A stretch of DNA of 64,000 nucleotides from Arthrobacter sp. Leaf337 (lineage in GTDB: Bacteria; Actinomycetota; Actinomycetes; Actinomycetales; Micrococcaceae), in the NCBI RefSeq assembly GCF_001423745.1, contig NZ_LMPC01000029.1, positions 62,001 through 126,000 of the forward strand, in the 5' to 3' direction. The notes beneath the pieces were generated by a model. It saw nothing but the letters and a program-made list of their open reading frames with translations, was not told the DNA's origin and did no database searches. Positions 1-8,056 of this stretch are shown piece after piece. Position numbers and translations under genes: made by a program. Positions within the stretch are counted from its first letter, which is position 1. Each line of letters begins with the position of its first letter.

Positions 1-221
1 CTGTGATCGGGTACTGGCCTACCGCGGCGATCGGACTCGTCCGGAATGCCGGGGAGCAGTGGCTCGCCACACCGGAATCATCCAACAAACCGGACCAGGA
101 AACGATGGCCCGCCAGATCACGGCGTGGCTGTGCGTCGGGATAGCCCCGGAACTCGAAGTCCTGGATCCGCTCCATCCGACCCTTAGTGAATTGTCAGAA
201 CCAAAGAAGGAATCGACATGA
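1..221 (+). CDS. C-terminal fragment, possible TetR-family regulator
   Basis: Only the last 72 or so residues are inside the window; the gene enters from the left edge and no start is visible. The fragment has no diagnostic motif. The pattern of a Trp-rich helix followed by QITAWLCVGIAPEL resembles the ligand-domain end of TetR regulators, and such regulators often sit beside acyl-CoA dehydrogenase genes. This is inference from context, not recognition. Its stop overlaps the start of the next gene (ATGA), so the two are translationally coupled and probably co-transcribed. Confidence 0.4.
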   Translation, partial: VIGYWPTAAIGLVRNAGEQWLATPESSNKPDQETMARQITAWLCVGIAPELEVLDPLHPTLSELSEPKKEST

Positions 222-2332
222 CTGACGTAGTTGACCGCCCCGCCAGCCAGGCAAGCCGCCCCGCCGCCCGCGCACACCACCGCGCAGACGCAACGCCGTC
301 CGTCGACGTCGCGGCGCTTGGTGAGCAACTTCTGGGCAAGTGGGCCCGGATCCGCCTGCACTCGCGCGAGCTTGCAGGCCGCCCCGAACTGTACAAGACC
401 GAGGGCCTGACCCATACGCAGCACCGGATGCGCACATTCGGCCAGCTCAAGTACCTGGTGGACAACGGCGCCGTCCACCGCGCCTTTCCCGCGTCGCTGG
501 GCGGTTCCGATGATCACGGCGGCAACATCGCCGGGTTCGAGGAACTCGTCACGGCCGATCCGTCGCTGCAAATCAAGGCGGGCGTCCAGTGGGGCTTGTT
601 TGGTTCGGCTGTGATGCACCTCGGCACTGAGGAACACCACGCCAAGTGGCTGCCCGGCATCATGAATCTGGACATTCCCGGCTGCTTCGCGATGACGGAA
701 ACCGGGCACGGCTCCGATGTTGCCAGTATTGCCACCACGGCTACCTTTGACCCGGCCACCCAGGAATTCGTGGTCAACACGCCTTTCCGTGCAGCGTGGA
801 AGGACTACATCGGCAACGCCGCCATAGACGGGCTCGGCGCCGTGGTGTTCGCCCAGCTGGTCACCAGCGGCGTGAACCACGGTGTGCACGCCTTCTACGT
901 GGACCTGCGGGATCCGGAAACGAAGGAATTCCTGCCGGGCATCGGCGGTGAGGACGACGGCGTCAAAGGCGGCCTGAACGGCATCGACAACGGCCGGCTT
1001 CATTTCAGCAACGTCCGCATCCCGCGGACCAACCTGCTCAACCGCTACGGCAACGTTGACACTGACGGCGCCTACACCTCGTCCATCGCCAGCCCCGGCC
1101 GACGCTTTTTCACCATGCTGGGCACCCTGGTCCAGGGCCGCGTCTCGCTGGACGGTGCCGCGGTGGCTGCCAGCAAGATCGCCCTCAAGACCGCCATCCA
1201 GTACGCCACCGAACGCCGCCAGTTCAACGCTTCATCACACACTGACGAAGAAGTGCTGCTCGACTACCAGCGCCACCAGCGGCGGCTGTTCACCCGGCTG
1301 GCCACGACCTACGCCGCGGGCTTCGCCCACGAGCAGCTGCTTCAGAAATTCGACGACGTGTTCTCGGGCGCCCACGACTCCGACGAGGACCGCCAGGACC
1401 TCGAGACCCTGGCCGCTGCGCTCAAACCTCTCAGTACGTGGCATGCCCTCGACACGCTCCAGGAATGCCGTGAGGCCTGCGGCGGTGCCGGGTTCCTGAT
1501 TGAGAACCGCTTTGCATCCCTGCGCGCCGACCTGGACGTCTATGTCACCTTCGAAGGTGATAACACGGTGCTGCTCCAGCTGGTGGCCAAGCGGCTCCTC
1601 GCGGATTACGCCAAGGAATTCCGCAACGTCGATGTCGGGGTGCTGGCCCGCTACGTGGTGAGCCAGGCCGCCGGCACTGCAGTCCACCGGACGGGCCTTC
1701 GCCAGGTCGCCCAGTTCGTGGCCGACACGGGCTCCGTCCAGAAGGCAGCCATTGCGCTGCGGGACGAGGCCACGCAGCGGTTGCTGCTGACCGACCGGGT
1801 GCAGACCATGGTTGCCGAGGCGGGAGCCGCACTGAAGGGGACGAACAAGCTGCCGCAGCAGAAGGCTGCCGAGGCGTTCAACCAGCACCAGCACGAACTG
1901 ATCGAAGCGGCGCAGGCGCACGCGGAGCTATTGCAGTGGGAGGCCTTCACCGAGGCCCTGGCCAACGTGAAGGACCCGGGCACCAAGCGGGTGCTGACCT
2001 GGCTGCGGGACCTGTTCGGACTCTCGCTCATCGAGAAGAACCTGTCCTGGTACCTCATGAACGGGCGGCTGTCGATGCAGCGTGCGCGAACGGTGGGCGA
2101 CTACATTAACCGGCTCCTGGTCAAGATCCGTCCGCACGCAGTGGATTTAGTGGACGCCTTCGGGTACGGACCGGAGCATCTCCGGGCGGCGATTGCGACC
2201 GGCGCCGAACAGATCCGGCAGGACGAAGCCAGGGCCTACTTCCGTTCGCAGCGCGCCGACGGCAAGGCCCCCGTTGACGAGAAAGTCCTTCTTGCGAAGA
2301 AGGCGCGTGAGTCCAAGCCTCAGCGCCGCTAG
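218..2332 (+). CDS. acyl-CoA oxidase / long acyl-CoA dehydrogenase family protein
   Basis: This 704-residue protein is too long for a classical acyl-CoA dehydrogenase (about 380-400 residues) and matches the acyl-CoA oxidase layout. That layout has an N-terminal helical domain, a beta domain with the flavin-side signature MTETGHGSDV, two helical domains, and a C-terminal extension. The segment ACGGAGF followed by TFEGDNTVLLQ matches the oxidase catalytic-Glu region; that Glu is about residue 446. It should catalyse FAD-dependent alpha,beta-dehydrogenation of fatty acyl-CoA in the cytoplasm. Whether oxygen or ETF is the electron acceptor cannot be read from the sequence. The start is supported by AAGAAGG seven bases upstream. 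It is coupled to the preceding regulator fragment. Confidence 0.85.
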   Translation: MTDVVDRPASQASRPAARAHHRADATPSVDVAALGEQLLGKWARIRLHSRELAGRPELYKTEGLTHTQHRMRTFGQLKYLVDNGAVHRAFPASLGGSDDHGGNIAGFEELVTADPSLQIKAGVQWGLFGSAVMHLGTEEHHAKWLPGIMNLDIPGCFAMTETGHGSDVASIATTATFDPATQEFVVNTPFRAAWKDYIGNAAIDGLGAVVFAQLVTSGVNHGVHAFYVDLRDPETKEFLPGIGGEDDGVKGGLNGIDNGRLHFSNVRIPRTNLLNRYGNVDTDGAYTSSIASPGRRFFTMLGTLVQGRVSLDGAAVAASKIALKTAIQYATERRQFNASSHTDEEVLLDYQRHQRRLFTRLATTYAAGFAHEQLLQKFDDVFSGAHDSDEDRQDLETLAAALKPLSTWHALDTLQECREACGGAGFLIENRFASLRADLDVYVTFEGDNTVLLQLVAKRLLADYAKEFRNVDVGVLARYVVSQAAGTAVHRTGLRQVAQFVADTGSVQKAAIALRDEATQRLLLTDRVQTMVAEAGAALKGTNKLPQQKAAEAFNQHQHELIEAAQAHAELLQWEAFTEALANVKDPGTKRVLTWLRDLFGLSLIEKNLSWYLMNGRLSMQRARTVGDYINRLLVKIRPHAVDLVDAFGYGPEHLRAAIATGAEQIRQDEARAYFRSQRADGKAPVDEKVLLAKKARESKPQRR

Positions 2333-2412
2333 GTTCCCGGCACTGTCCGGACAGTCTGAGGACGATCGCTGGTAGGAAAACCGCTTCTAGGAAGTCATAC
2401 CGGCAGGAAACC

Positions 2413-2451
2413 ACGACGGCGCCGCCCCCTTAGGGGGTGCGGCGCCGTCGT
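2413..2451. terminator. hairpin between convergent genes
   Basis: A 13-base perfect inverted repeat (ACGACGGCGCCGC and its complement) with a C-run/G-run inner stem lies between the stop of the acyl-CoA oxidase gene and the stop of glgA. It is placed to terminate both convergent transcripts. An AT-rich stretch follows on the plus strand. Confidence 0.75.
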
Positions 2452-2464
2452 CGATTAATTCCGT

Positions 2465-3670
2465 TTAGGCAAGGACCGAGCGGTACACCTCAAGGGTGGT
2501 TTGCGTGATGGAGTCCCAGGAGAAGTGCTCCTCCGCGCGGCGGCGGCCGGCCTGTCCCATGGCGCGGGCGCGCTCGGGGTCGGACACCACCTCGGTCAAG
2601 GCGGCTGCGAATTCGTTGACGAACTTCTCCGGATCCAGCGGGGTTCCGGTGCCGTCGGTGACCTGTTCCAGATCCACCAGCAGTCCGGTTTCGCCGTGCT
2701 GGACCACTTCCGGGATCCCGCCGGTGGCGCTGGCCACCACGGCCGCACCGCAGGCCATGGCCTCGAGGTTGACGATCCCCAGCGGTTCGTAGATGGACGG
2801 GCAGGCAAAGGCGGTTGCGTGGCTGAGGACCTGGATCAGTTCGTTGCGCGGAAGCATCCGTTCAATAAGGACAACTCCGCTGCGCTGACTCTGCAGCTCC
2901 TCGATCAGGCGGGCAGTTTCCGCGGCGAGTTCGGGAGTGTCCGCCGCGCCGAGGCACAGCACCAGCTGGACATCCGCCGGCAGCTTGGCCGCGGCACGCA
3001 GCAGGTACGGAACACCCTTCTGGCGGGTGTTGCGGCCTACGAACACCACGCTGGGCAGGGCCGGATCGATGCCCAGGGCGCGGATGGCGTCATCGGCCTC
3101 GTCACGCTGCCAGAGTTCGACGTCAATGCCGTTATGCACCACGCGGACCTTGGCCGGATCCACATCGGGGTAGCTGCGCAGGATGTCCTGCCGCATCCCT
3201 TCGGACACGGCGATGATGGCAGCGGCGGCCTCGTAGGCGGTCTTTTCCACCCAGGAGGACAAGGCGTAGCCGCCCCCGAGCTGTTCGGCTTTCCACGGCC
3301 GGAGCGGCTCCAGGCTATGGGCGCTCAACACATGCGGGATGCCGTGCAGCAGCGAGGCCAGGTGGCCCGCCATGTTGGCATACCAGGTGTGCGAATGCAC
3401 AAGGTCGGCCCCCGCGATGTCCGGCACGATGCGCAGATCGACCCCGAGCGTCTGGACGGCGGCGTTGGCGGCTCCCAGATCCTCCGGAACGGAGTAGGAC
3501 GTCACCTTCGCCCCGTGATAGTCGGGATCCCGGGGCGCCCCGAAGGCCCGCACCTGCAAATCCACATGCTTGGCCAGCACGCGGCTCAGTTCAGCCACAT
3601 GGACCCCGGCGCCACCGTAAATCTCGGGCGGGAACTCTTTAGTCACAATGTCTATTCGCACGATACCCAA
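2465..3670 (-). CDS. glgA: glycogen synthase, Corynebacterium type (GT4)
   Basis: A 401-residue GT-B fold glycosyltransferase of the actinobacterial GlgA/GlgM type. The N-terminus reads RIDIVTKEFPPEIYGGAGVH, and the C-terminal domain has the GT4 signature around YEPLGIVNLEAMACG. It uses ADP-glucose. In mycobacteria the orthologous enzyme (GlgM, Rv1212c) makes maltose-1-phosphate for the GlgE route, so the exact acceptor is open. It is divergent from glgC, which makes its substrate, across a promoter region of about 90 bases. The TTG start used here has AAGGA five bases upstream. A GTG three codons in (3661) is the alternative and gives the usual family N-terminus. Confidence 0.9.
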   Translation of the reverse strand: MGIVRIDIVTKEFPPEIYGGAGVHVAELSRVLAKHVDLQVRAFGAPRDPDYHGAKVTSYSVPEDLGAANAAVQTLGVDLRIVPDIAGADLVHSHTWYANMAGHLASLLHGIPHVLSAHSLEPLRPWKAEQLGGGYALSSWVEKTAYEAAAAIIAVSEGMRQDILRSYPDVDPAKVRVVHNGIDVELWQRDEADDAIRALGIDPALPSVVFVGRNTRQKGVPYLLRAAAKLPADVQLVLCLGAADTPELAAETARLIEELQSQRSGVVLIERMLPRNELIQVLSHATAFACPSIYEPLGIVNLEAMACGAAVVASATGGIPEVVQHGETGLLVDLEQVTDGTGTPLDPEKFVNEFAAALTEVVSDPERARAMGQAGRRRAEEHFSWDSITQTTLEVYRSVLA

Positions 3671-3707
3671 GGTAGTCCTTACGGCGTATCTGTTCTAGTG
3701 TGAAGGG

Positions 3708-3724
3708 GTCCGGGCGTGCCGGAC
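3708..3724. promoter_or_regulatory. inverted repeat in glgA-glgC divergent promoter region
   Basis: GTCCGG and CCGGAC are separated by five bases in the short region shared by the divergent glgA and glgC genes. The position suits a regulator-binding site or a small 5-prime-UTR hairpin. No regulator can be named. Confidence 0.3.
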
Positions 3725-3763
3725 TATTGGGGAAAGATACGAAGGCGTACAGGAGCGACCACC

Positions 3764-5161
3764 ATGCCGTTGAATAAGAAAGTCCTGGCCATTGTCCTCG
3801 CAGGCGGCGAGGGCAACCGTCTGATGCCATTGACGGCGGACAGGGCCAAACCCGGCGTGCCTTTTGCCGGAAGCTATCGGCTGATTGACTTTGCACTTTC
3901 CAACCTCGTGAATTCCCGTTATTTGCAGATTGTGGTGCTCACGCAATACAAATCCCACAGCCTGGACCGGCACATTTCCGAAACGTGGCGGATGTCCACG
4001 CAGCTGGGAAACTACATTGCTTCCGTCCCCGCGCAGCAGCGTGTGGGCAAGAGCTGGTTCCTTGGCAGCGCTAATGCCATTTACCAGTCCCTGAACCTGA
4101 TCCATGACGCCAACCCGGACATCGTGGTCGTCGTCGGTGCGGACCACGTCTACCGCATGGACTTCGCGCAGATGGTGGAGCAGCACGTCGCCAGCGGCGC
4201 CAAGGCAACGGTGGCCGCCGTCCGCCAGCCCCTCAACATGGCCGACCAGTTCGGCGTCATCGAAGTGGACCAGAACGATCCCCAGAAGATTGCGGCCTTC
4301 GTGGAGAAGCCGTCCTCAACTCCGGGCCTGGCCGCTGATCCGACGCAGTTCCTGGCTTCCATGGGTAACTACGTGTTCGATGCCGATGCCCTGGTGGACG
4401 CCCTGCATGTTGACGCCGAGCGCCTCGACACTAAGCACGATATGGGTGGCGACATCATTCCGTACTTCGTCAACAAAGGCGAAGCAGGCGTTTATGACTT
4501 CACGCTGAACGACATTCCGGGTTCCACCGAACGGGACCGGACTTACTGGCGCGACGTGGGCACCATCGACTCCTTCTACGATGCGCACATGGACCTTATT
4601 TCCCCGATGCCGGTTTTCAACTTGTACAACTCGGAATGGCCCATTTACACCCGGCAGAGCATTTCCCCGCCGGCAAAGTTCGTTCGCGGCAAGGGAAACA
4701 CCGTGGGTACGGCGCTCGATTCGATCGTGGCCAGCGGCGTGGTGATCTCCGGCGGCATCGTGGAGGGTTCAGTCCTGTCCAACGACGTCTACGTGGGTAC
4801 GTCCAGCCGGGTGGTTGATTCGGTCCTGATGGACAAGGTCCAGATCGGCGAAGGAGCCGTAGTCAACCGCGCCATCATCGACAAAAACGTCAAAGTACCC
4901 GCCGGCGCAGCGATCGGCCTGGACCCGGAGCGCGACCGGGCCCGCGGGTTCAAAGTCACCGATTCGGGCATCACCGTGCTGTCCAAGGGCCAGGAAGTCC
5001 CCGAGCCGGACGACGCCGAACGCGCACTGTCCGCCGCCAACCTTCACTTGGTCCCCAACGCGATAAAGGCGGCAACGGAAAACTACCCGGCTGTGCGGGA
5101 CACCGTGACCAAGCTGGGCGAAGCCCACGCAGCGACGCTGGGTGTGACGGTCGCCGACTAG
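3764..5161 (+). CDS. glgC: glucose-1-phosphate adenylyltransferase (ADP-glucose pyrophosphorylase)
   Basis: A 465-residue enzyme that makes ADP-glucose from ATP and glucose-1-phosphate, the first committed step of glycogen or alpha-glucan synthesis. The N-terminal nucleotidyltransferase domain has AGGEGNRLMPLT followed by RAKPGVPFAG. GMP-like substrate-pocket motifs follow, and a C-terminal left-handed beta-helix begins near residue 300 (SGGIVEGSVLSNDVYVG). The open frame runs further upstream. The ATG at 3764 is preferred because AGGAG lies nine bases before it and MPLNKKVLAIVLAGGEG fits the family N-terminus. It is divergent from glgA. Confidence 0.95.
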   Translation: MPLNKKVLAIVLAGGEGNRLMPLTADRAKPGVPFAGSYRLIDFALSNLVNSRYLQIVVLTQYKSHSLDRHISETWRMSTQLGNYIASVPAQQRVGKSWFLGSANAIYQSLNLIHDANPDIVVVVGADHVYRMDFAQMVEQHVASGAKATVAAVRQPLNMADQFGVIEVDQNDPQKIAAFVEKPSSTPGLAADPTQFLASMGNYVFDADALVDALHVDAERLDTKHDMGGDIIPYFVNKGEAGVYDFTLNDIPGSTERDRTYWRDVGTIDSFYDAHMDLISPMPVFNLYNSEWPIYTRQSISPPAKFVRGKGNTVGTALDSIVASGVVISGGIVEGSVLSNDVYVGTSSRVVDSVLMDKVQIGEGAVVNRAIIDKNVKVPAGAAIGLDPERDRARGFKVTDSGITVLSKGQEVPEPDDAERALSAANLHLVPNAIKAATENYPAVRDTVTKLGEAHAATLGVTVAD

Positions 5162-5216
5162 GACCCGGATCCCTATCCCCCGAAACCTGACGGCAGGCCG
5201 AAGGATTCCCAGGCTG

Positions 5217-5222
5217 TAAAAT
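5217..5222 (+). promoter_or_regulatory. -10 element TAAAAT, leaderless start
   Basis: TAAAAT ends seven bases before the ATG at 5230, and no Shine-Dalgarno sequence is visible. That arrangement places the transcription start at or beside the A of the ATG. Confidence 0.55.
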
Positions 5223-5229
5223 TGGACCA

Positions 5230-6681
5230 ATGAACACCGCCGATTTGACGCCTGAGGACATCCAGGCCTGCCTCAAGGTTCTCAACACCATCCACGCCTA
5301 CGACGAGGAACACCCTGACTACGTCTCGGTGCGCCGCGCCACGGGCAAGATGTTCAAGGCTGTTAAACGCCACCGCCGGGTCACGAAACGCGACCTGATC
5401 GCGGAATCGGACCGGGCAGTGATCGCCCAGACGGCCACGGCTGCACCCGACCGGATCGACGACGAAACCCGCGGGAACAAACTGGAACCCTCAGCGACGG
5501 GGAAAGTTGCCGGGCACCTCATCAGGTCCCGCCCCTGCTACATCTGCAAGAACCACTACACGCAGGTTGACGCTTTCTATCATCAGTTGTGCCCTGAGTG
5601 TGCTGCCTTCAGCCACAGCAAGCGTGATGCGCGCACCGACCTCACAGGCCGGCGCGCTCTGCTCACGGGAGGGCGCGCAAAAATCGGCATGTACATTGCG
5701 CTGCGGCTGCTCCGCGACGGCGCCCACACCACGATTACCACGCGGTTCCCGAAGGATGCTGCACGTCGCTTCGCGGCCATGGAGGACAGCGGTGACTGGC
5801 TTCACCGGCTCCGGATTGTGGGCATCGACCTCCGTGATCCCTCCCAGGTGATGGCCCTGACCGACTCCCTCGACGCCGCGGGGCCCCTGGACATCATCAT
5901 CAACAACGCCGCCCAGACCGTCCGCCGGTCCGGGAACGCGTACAAACCCCTGGTTGATGCCGAGGACGAGCCCTTGCCGACAGCCCTTGAAGTAGCCAAT
6001 GGCGGCCCGGAACTGGTGACGTTCGGCCATGCCCATGACAAACACCCGCTCGCCCTTGCCAGCAGCGTCATGGAGCACCCCGTCCTGGCCGGGGATGCCA
6101 TCACCTCCCTTGCCCTCTCGACAGGCTCGGCATCGCTGGAACGCATTGCCTCCGGCACGGCCATTGACGCCGGCGGACTGGTCCCGGATCTTGCCGCGAT
6201 CAATAGCTGGACCCAGGTGGTGGACGAAGTGGATCCGCTGGAAATGCTCGAGGTGCAGCTCTGCAACGTCACGGCGCCCTTCCTGCTGGTAAGCCGGCTG
6301 CGTGCAGCCATGAAGCGCTCCACCGCGCACCGGAAGTACATCGTGAACGTCTCGGCCATGGAGGGCCAGTTCTCACGCGCCTACAAGGGCCCGGGCCACC
6401 CCCATACGAACATGGCCAAAGCGGCGCTGAACATGATGACCCGGACCAGTGCGCAGGAAATGCTTGATTCCGACGGCATCCTGATGACCGCGGTGGACAC
6501 CGGGTGGATTACCGATGAGCGGCCCCACTTCACGAAGGTCAGGCTCATGGAGGAAGGCTTCCATGCACCGCTGGACCTCGTGGACGGTGCAGCCAGGGTC
6601 TACGACCCGATTGTCATGGGCGAAAACGGCGAGGACCAGTACGGCGTCTTCCTCAAGGACTACAAGCCCAGCCCCTGGTAG
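5230..6681 (+). CDS. SDR-fold protein with four-cysteine zinc-ribbon-like segment
   Basis: A 483-residue protein. Residues 1-95 are polar and unrecognised. Residues 103-124 hold two CxxC pairs (C103, C106, C121, C124) typical of a zinc ribbon. From about 140 a Rossmann SDR domain follows, with the nucleotide motif TGGRAKIG (146-153), INNAA (224-228), the catalytic-region Ser in NVSAMEG (S375) and the Lys in TNMAKAAL (K397). The position four before that Lys, normally Tyr, is Thr393, and a long insert lies between about 230 and 320. It is therefore an SDR-like protein with a non-canonical active site. Substrate unknown. It follows glgC at 68 bases but appears to have its own leaderless promoter. 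Confidence 0.75.
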   Translation: MNTADLTPEDIQACLKVLNTIHAYDEEHPDYVSVRRATGKMFKAVKRHRRVTKRDLIAESDRAVIAQTATAAPDRIDDETRGNKLEPSATGKVAGHLIRSRPCYICKNHYTQVDAFYHQLCPECAAFSHSKRDARTDLTGRRALLTGGRAKIGMYIALRLLRDGAHTTITTRFPKDAARRFAAMEDSGDWLHRLRIVGIDLRDPSQVMALTDSLDAAGPLDIIINNAAQTVRRSGNAYKPLVDAEDEPLPTALEVANGGPELVTFGHAHDKHPLALASSVMEHPVLAGDAITSLALSTGSASLERIASGTAIDAGGLVPDLAAINSWTQVVDEVDPLEMLEVQLCNVTAPFLLVSRLRAAMKRSTAHRKYIVNVSAMEGQFSRAYKGPGHPHTNMAKAALNMMTRTSAQEMLDSDGILMTAVDTGWITDERPHFTKVRLMEEGFHAPLDLVDGAARVYDPIVMGENGEDQYGVFLKDYKPSPW

Positions 6682-6750
6682 GCGCCACAATCCTGGTAAG
6701 GCGCAACAACGCAGCTCGTCCGCTATCAGAGGCTGTTGTGGTGCCGCAAG

Positions 6751-6764
6751 GGGCCCTATGGCCC
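6751..6764 (+). promoter_or_regulatory. DosR-like box A
   Basis: GGGCCCTATGGCCC has the 14-base frame of the mycobacterial DosR motif (GGGACTWWAGTCCC), with both GGG/CCC ends kept. It ends 37 bases before the ATG of the PPOX-family gene, exactly as box B does before the second paralogue. That centres it near -44 if the mRNA is leaderless. Confidence 0.55.
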
Positions 6765-6787
6765 TAATGGGCATGGCGGCAGGACCG

Positions 6788-6793
6788 TAACGT
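6788..6793 (+). promoter_or_regulatory. -10 element TAACGT
   Basis: TAACGT begins 23 bases after box A and ends eight bases before the ATG at 6802, consistent with a leaderless, activator-dependent promoter. Confidence 0.45.
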
Positions 6794-6801
6794 GGGTTTA
6801 C

Positions 6802-7266
6802 ATGAACAACATGACGCCGCCCGAAGGCCAGCTGTCCATTGACCAGTGCTGGGTCATGCTCGACACGGAGACGGTGGGAAGGATCGCCCTCATTGTCGAC
6901 GGCCACCCCGAGATCTTCCCGGTGAACTTCGTGCTCCAGCGCCGCAGCATCGTCTTCCGCACTGCAGGCGGGACCAAGCTCTGGGCTGCCATGACCGCCA
7001 AGCCCGTGGCTTTCGAAATCGACGGCTATGACGCCCATGAAGAGATGGCCTGGAGCGTCGTTGCCCGCGGCGAAGCCGAACTGATCGAGGCCAAGGACGA
7101 AAAGGACGAGGTTGATGCCCTCTTCCTGGAACCATGGCAGCCCGGCGACAAGGACTACTACGTCAGGGTCGCGCCAAAGGCCCTGACCGGCCGGCGATTC
7201 AAGGTCAAGAAGCCGGACCTGTGGAACACCCGGCTCTCCGATCCCCGGCGCGCGGCTTTCGAGTAG
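6802..7266 (+). CDS. pyridoxamine 5'-phosphate oxidase family protein (flavin-binding split barrel)
   Basis: A 154-residue protein. Family-typical features are CWVMLDTETVGRIAL, the strand DGHPEIFPVNF and FRTAGGTKLWAA, all from the flavin/F420 split-barrel fold of the PPOX-like group. It is probably a small cytoplasmic flavin-, F420- or haem-binding reductase; the exact reaction is unknown. It is a paralogue of the gene at 10671, sharing the HPEIFPxN, FRTAxGTKL and VTGRRFKVxxP-type blocks. The frame is open upstream. ATG 6802 is chosen because it follows the predicted -10; ATG 6811 is possible. The DosR-like box upstream suggests control by the neighbouring DevR-type regulator. Confidence 0.75.
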   Translation: MNNMTPPEGQLSIDQCWVMLDTETVGRIALIVDGHPEIFPVNFVLQRRSIVFRTAGGTKLWAAMTAKPVAFEIDGYDAHEEMAWSVVARGEAELIEAKDEKDEVDALFLEPWQPGDKDYYVRVAPKALTGRRFKVKKPDLWNTRLSDPRRAAFE

Positions 7267-7269
7267 GCA

Positions 7270-7293
7270 GCGCGGCCTTCGGACAGGCCGCGC
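7270..7293 (+). terminator. hairpin after PPOX-family gene
   Basis: GCGCGGCCT and AGGCCGCGC form a perfect nine-base stem with a six-base loop just after the stop codon at 7266. There is no U-run, as is usual in high-GC actinobacteria. Confidence 0.5.
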
Positions 7294-7302
7294 ACGCCCG
7301 GC

Positions 7303-7334
7303 CGCCGGCGTCTACATTCGCCGGCGTCTACATT
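7303..7334. repeat. 16-base tandem duplication
   Basis: CGCCGGCGTCTACATT occurs twice in immediate tandem between the convergent PPOX-family and universal stress genes. It is probably a simple slippage duplication. Confidence 0.7.
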
Positions 7335-7341
7335 CCGCGCG

Positions 7342-7785
7342 TCAACGCTTCTCCGGGGTGTGCACCACCAGCACCGGGCAATGCGCGTGCGCAACGCAGG
7401 CAGAACTCACGGACCCTAGCAGCAGGCCGCCGAAGCCGCCGTGGCCGCGGCGGCCGACCACCAGCATGTCCGCGGTCCGGCTGGCGTCAATGAGGGTATG
7501 ACGCGGGCGCCCCTGCACCAGCCGGGTCTCGACGTTCGGCGGTGTCTCCGGCCCGAAGGCCTTGGCTACGGATTCGTTCAGGATCTCCCCGGCACGGACA
7601 TCGAAGTCGTTAATGCCCATGGCCACGTAGCCGTCGTACACGGGTGGGTAATCCCAGCACGCCAGCGCGACAACCTGGGCTCCGAGTTGCCCCGCAAGGC
7701 CCTGCGCCCGCTTCAGGGCTTCCACCGACGCGTCCGAACCATCCACTCCGACAACGATGGTACGGACATCCCTGGCCTCATTCAT
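7342..7785 (-). CDS. universal stress protein (UspA family)
   Basis: A 147-residue single-domain UspA protein. It starts with RTIVVGVDGSDASVEALKRA and ends with the ATP-binding signature VVGRRGHGGFGGLLLGSVS, followed by AHCPVLVV. The G-2x-G-9x-G(S/T) pattern indicates the nucleotide-binding class. A longer frame begins at 7812, but ATG 7785 is preceded by AAGGGA at good spacing. Usp genes are frequent members of the mycobacterial DosR regulon. Two DosR-like boxes in the region divergent from the response regulator suggest hypoxia or redox control here. Confidence 0.9.
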   Translation of the reverse strand: MNEARDVRTIVVGVDGSDASVEALKRAQGLAGQLGAQVVALACWDYPPVYDGYVAMGINDFDVRAGEILNESVAKAFGPETPPNVETRLVQGRPRHTLIDASRTADMLVVGRRGHGGFGGLLLGSVSSACVAHAHCPVLVVHTPEKR

Positions 7786-7878
7786 GTCGTTCCCTTTCGC
7801 AGGGGCTTTCACGGGTGGAACCCGGCCGCGGACCGGCAGGTGTTCTTCAAGGATGTGTGCCGGAACCGCGCGGTGCTA

Positions 7879-7892
7879 GGGCCTAAAGTCAT
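7879..7892 (-). promoter_or_regulatory. DosR-like box C1
   Basis: Read on the minus strand this is ATGACTTTAGGCCC, close to the DosR motif with one degenerate end. It points toward the universal stress gene. A weak -10 (CATCCT, 7855-7850) follows after 23 bases, the same distance as at box A and one base less than at box B. Confidence 0.55.
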
Positions 7893-7901
7893 GCCCGCTG
7901 T

Positions 7902-7915
7902 GGGTCCAAGGACCC
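7902..7915. promoter_or_regulatory. DosR-like box C2
   Basis: GGGTCCAAGGACCC is a palindrome except for its central two bases and closely resembles box B. It lies between the divergent universal stress and response-regulator genes and could serve either. On the plus strand a -10-like GAGAAT lies at 7939-7944, 23 bases further on, consistent with autoregulation of the regulator gene. Confidence 0.6.
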
Positions 7916-8056
7916 TTGTTGCGCCCGGAGGTGTCAACGAGAATGGCAGGGCCGGATGAGGGAAACCGGGTCCGGACAGACATAATGGGATCTGCACCGC
8001 ACCGCAAGCCGGTTGCGGACCGATGATGGCGGCTCCGGCCGCCGGACAGGAGGACC

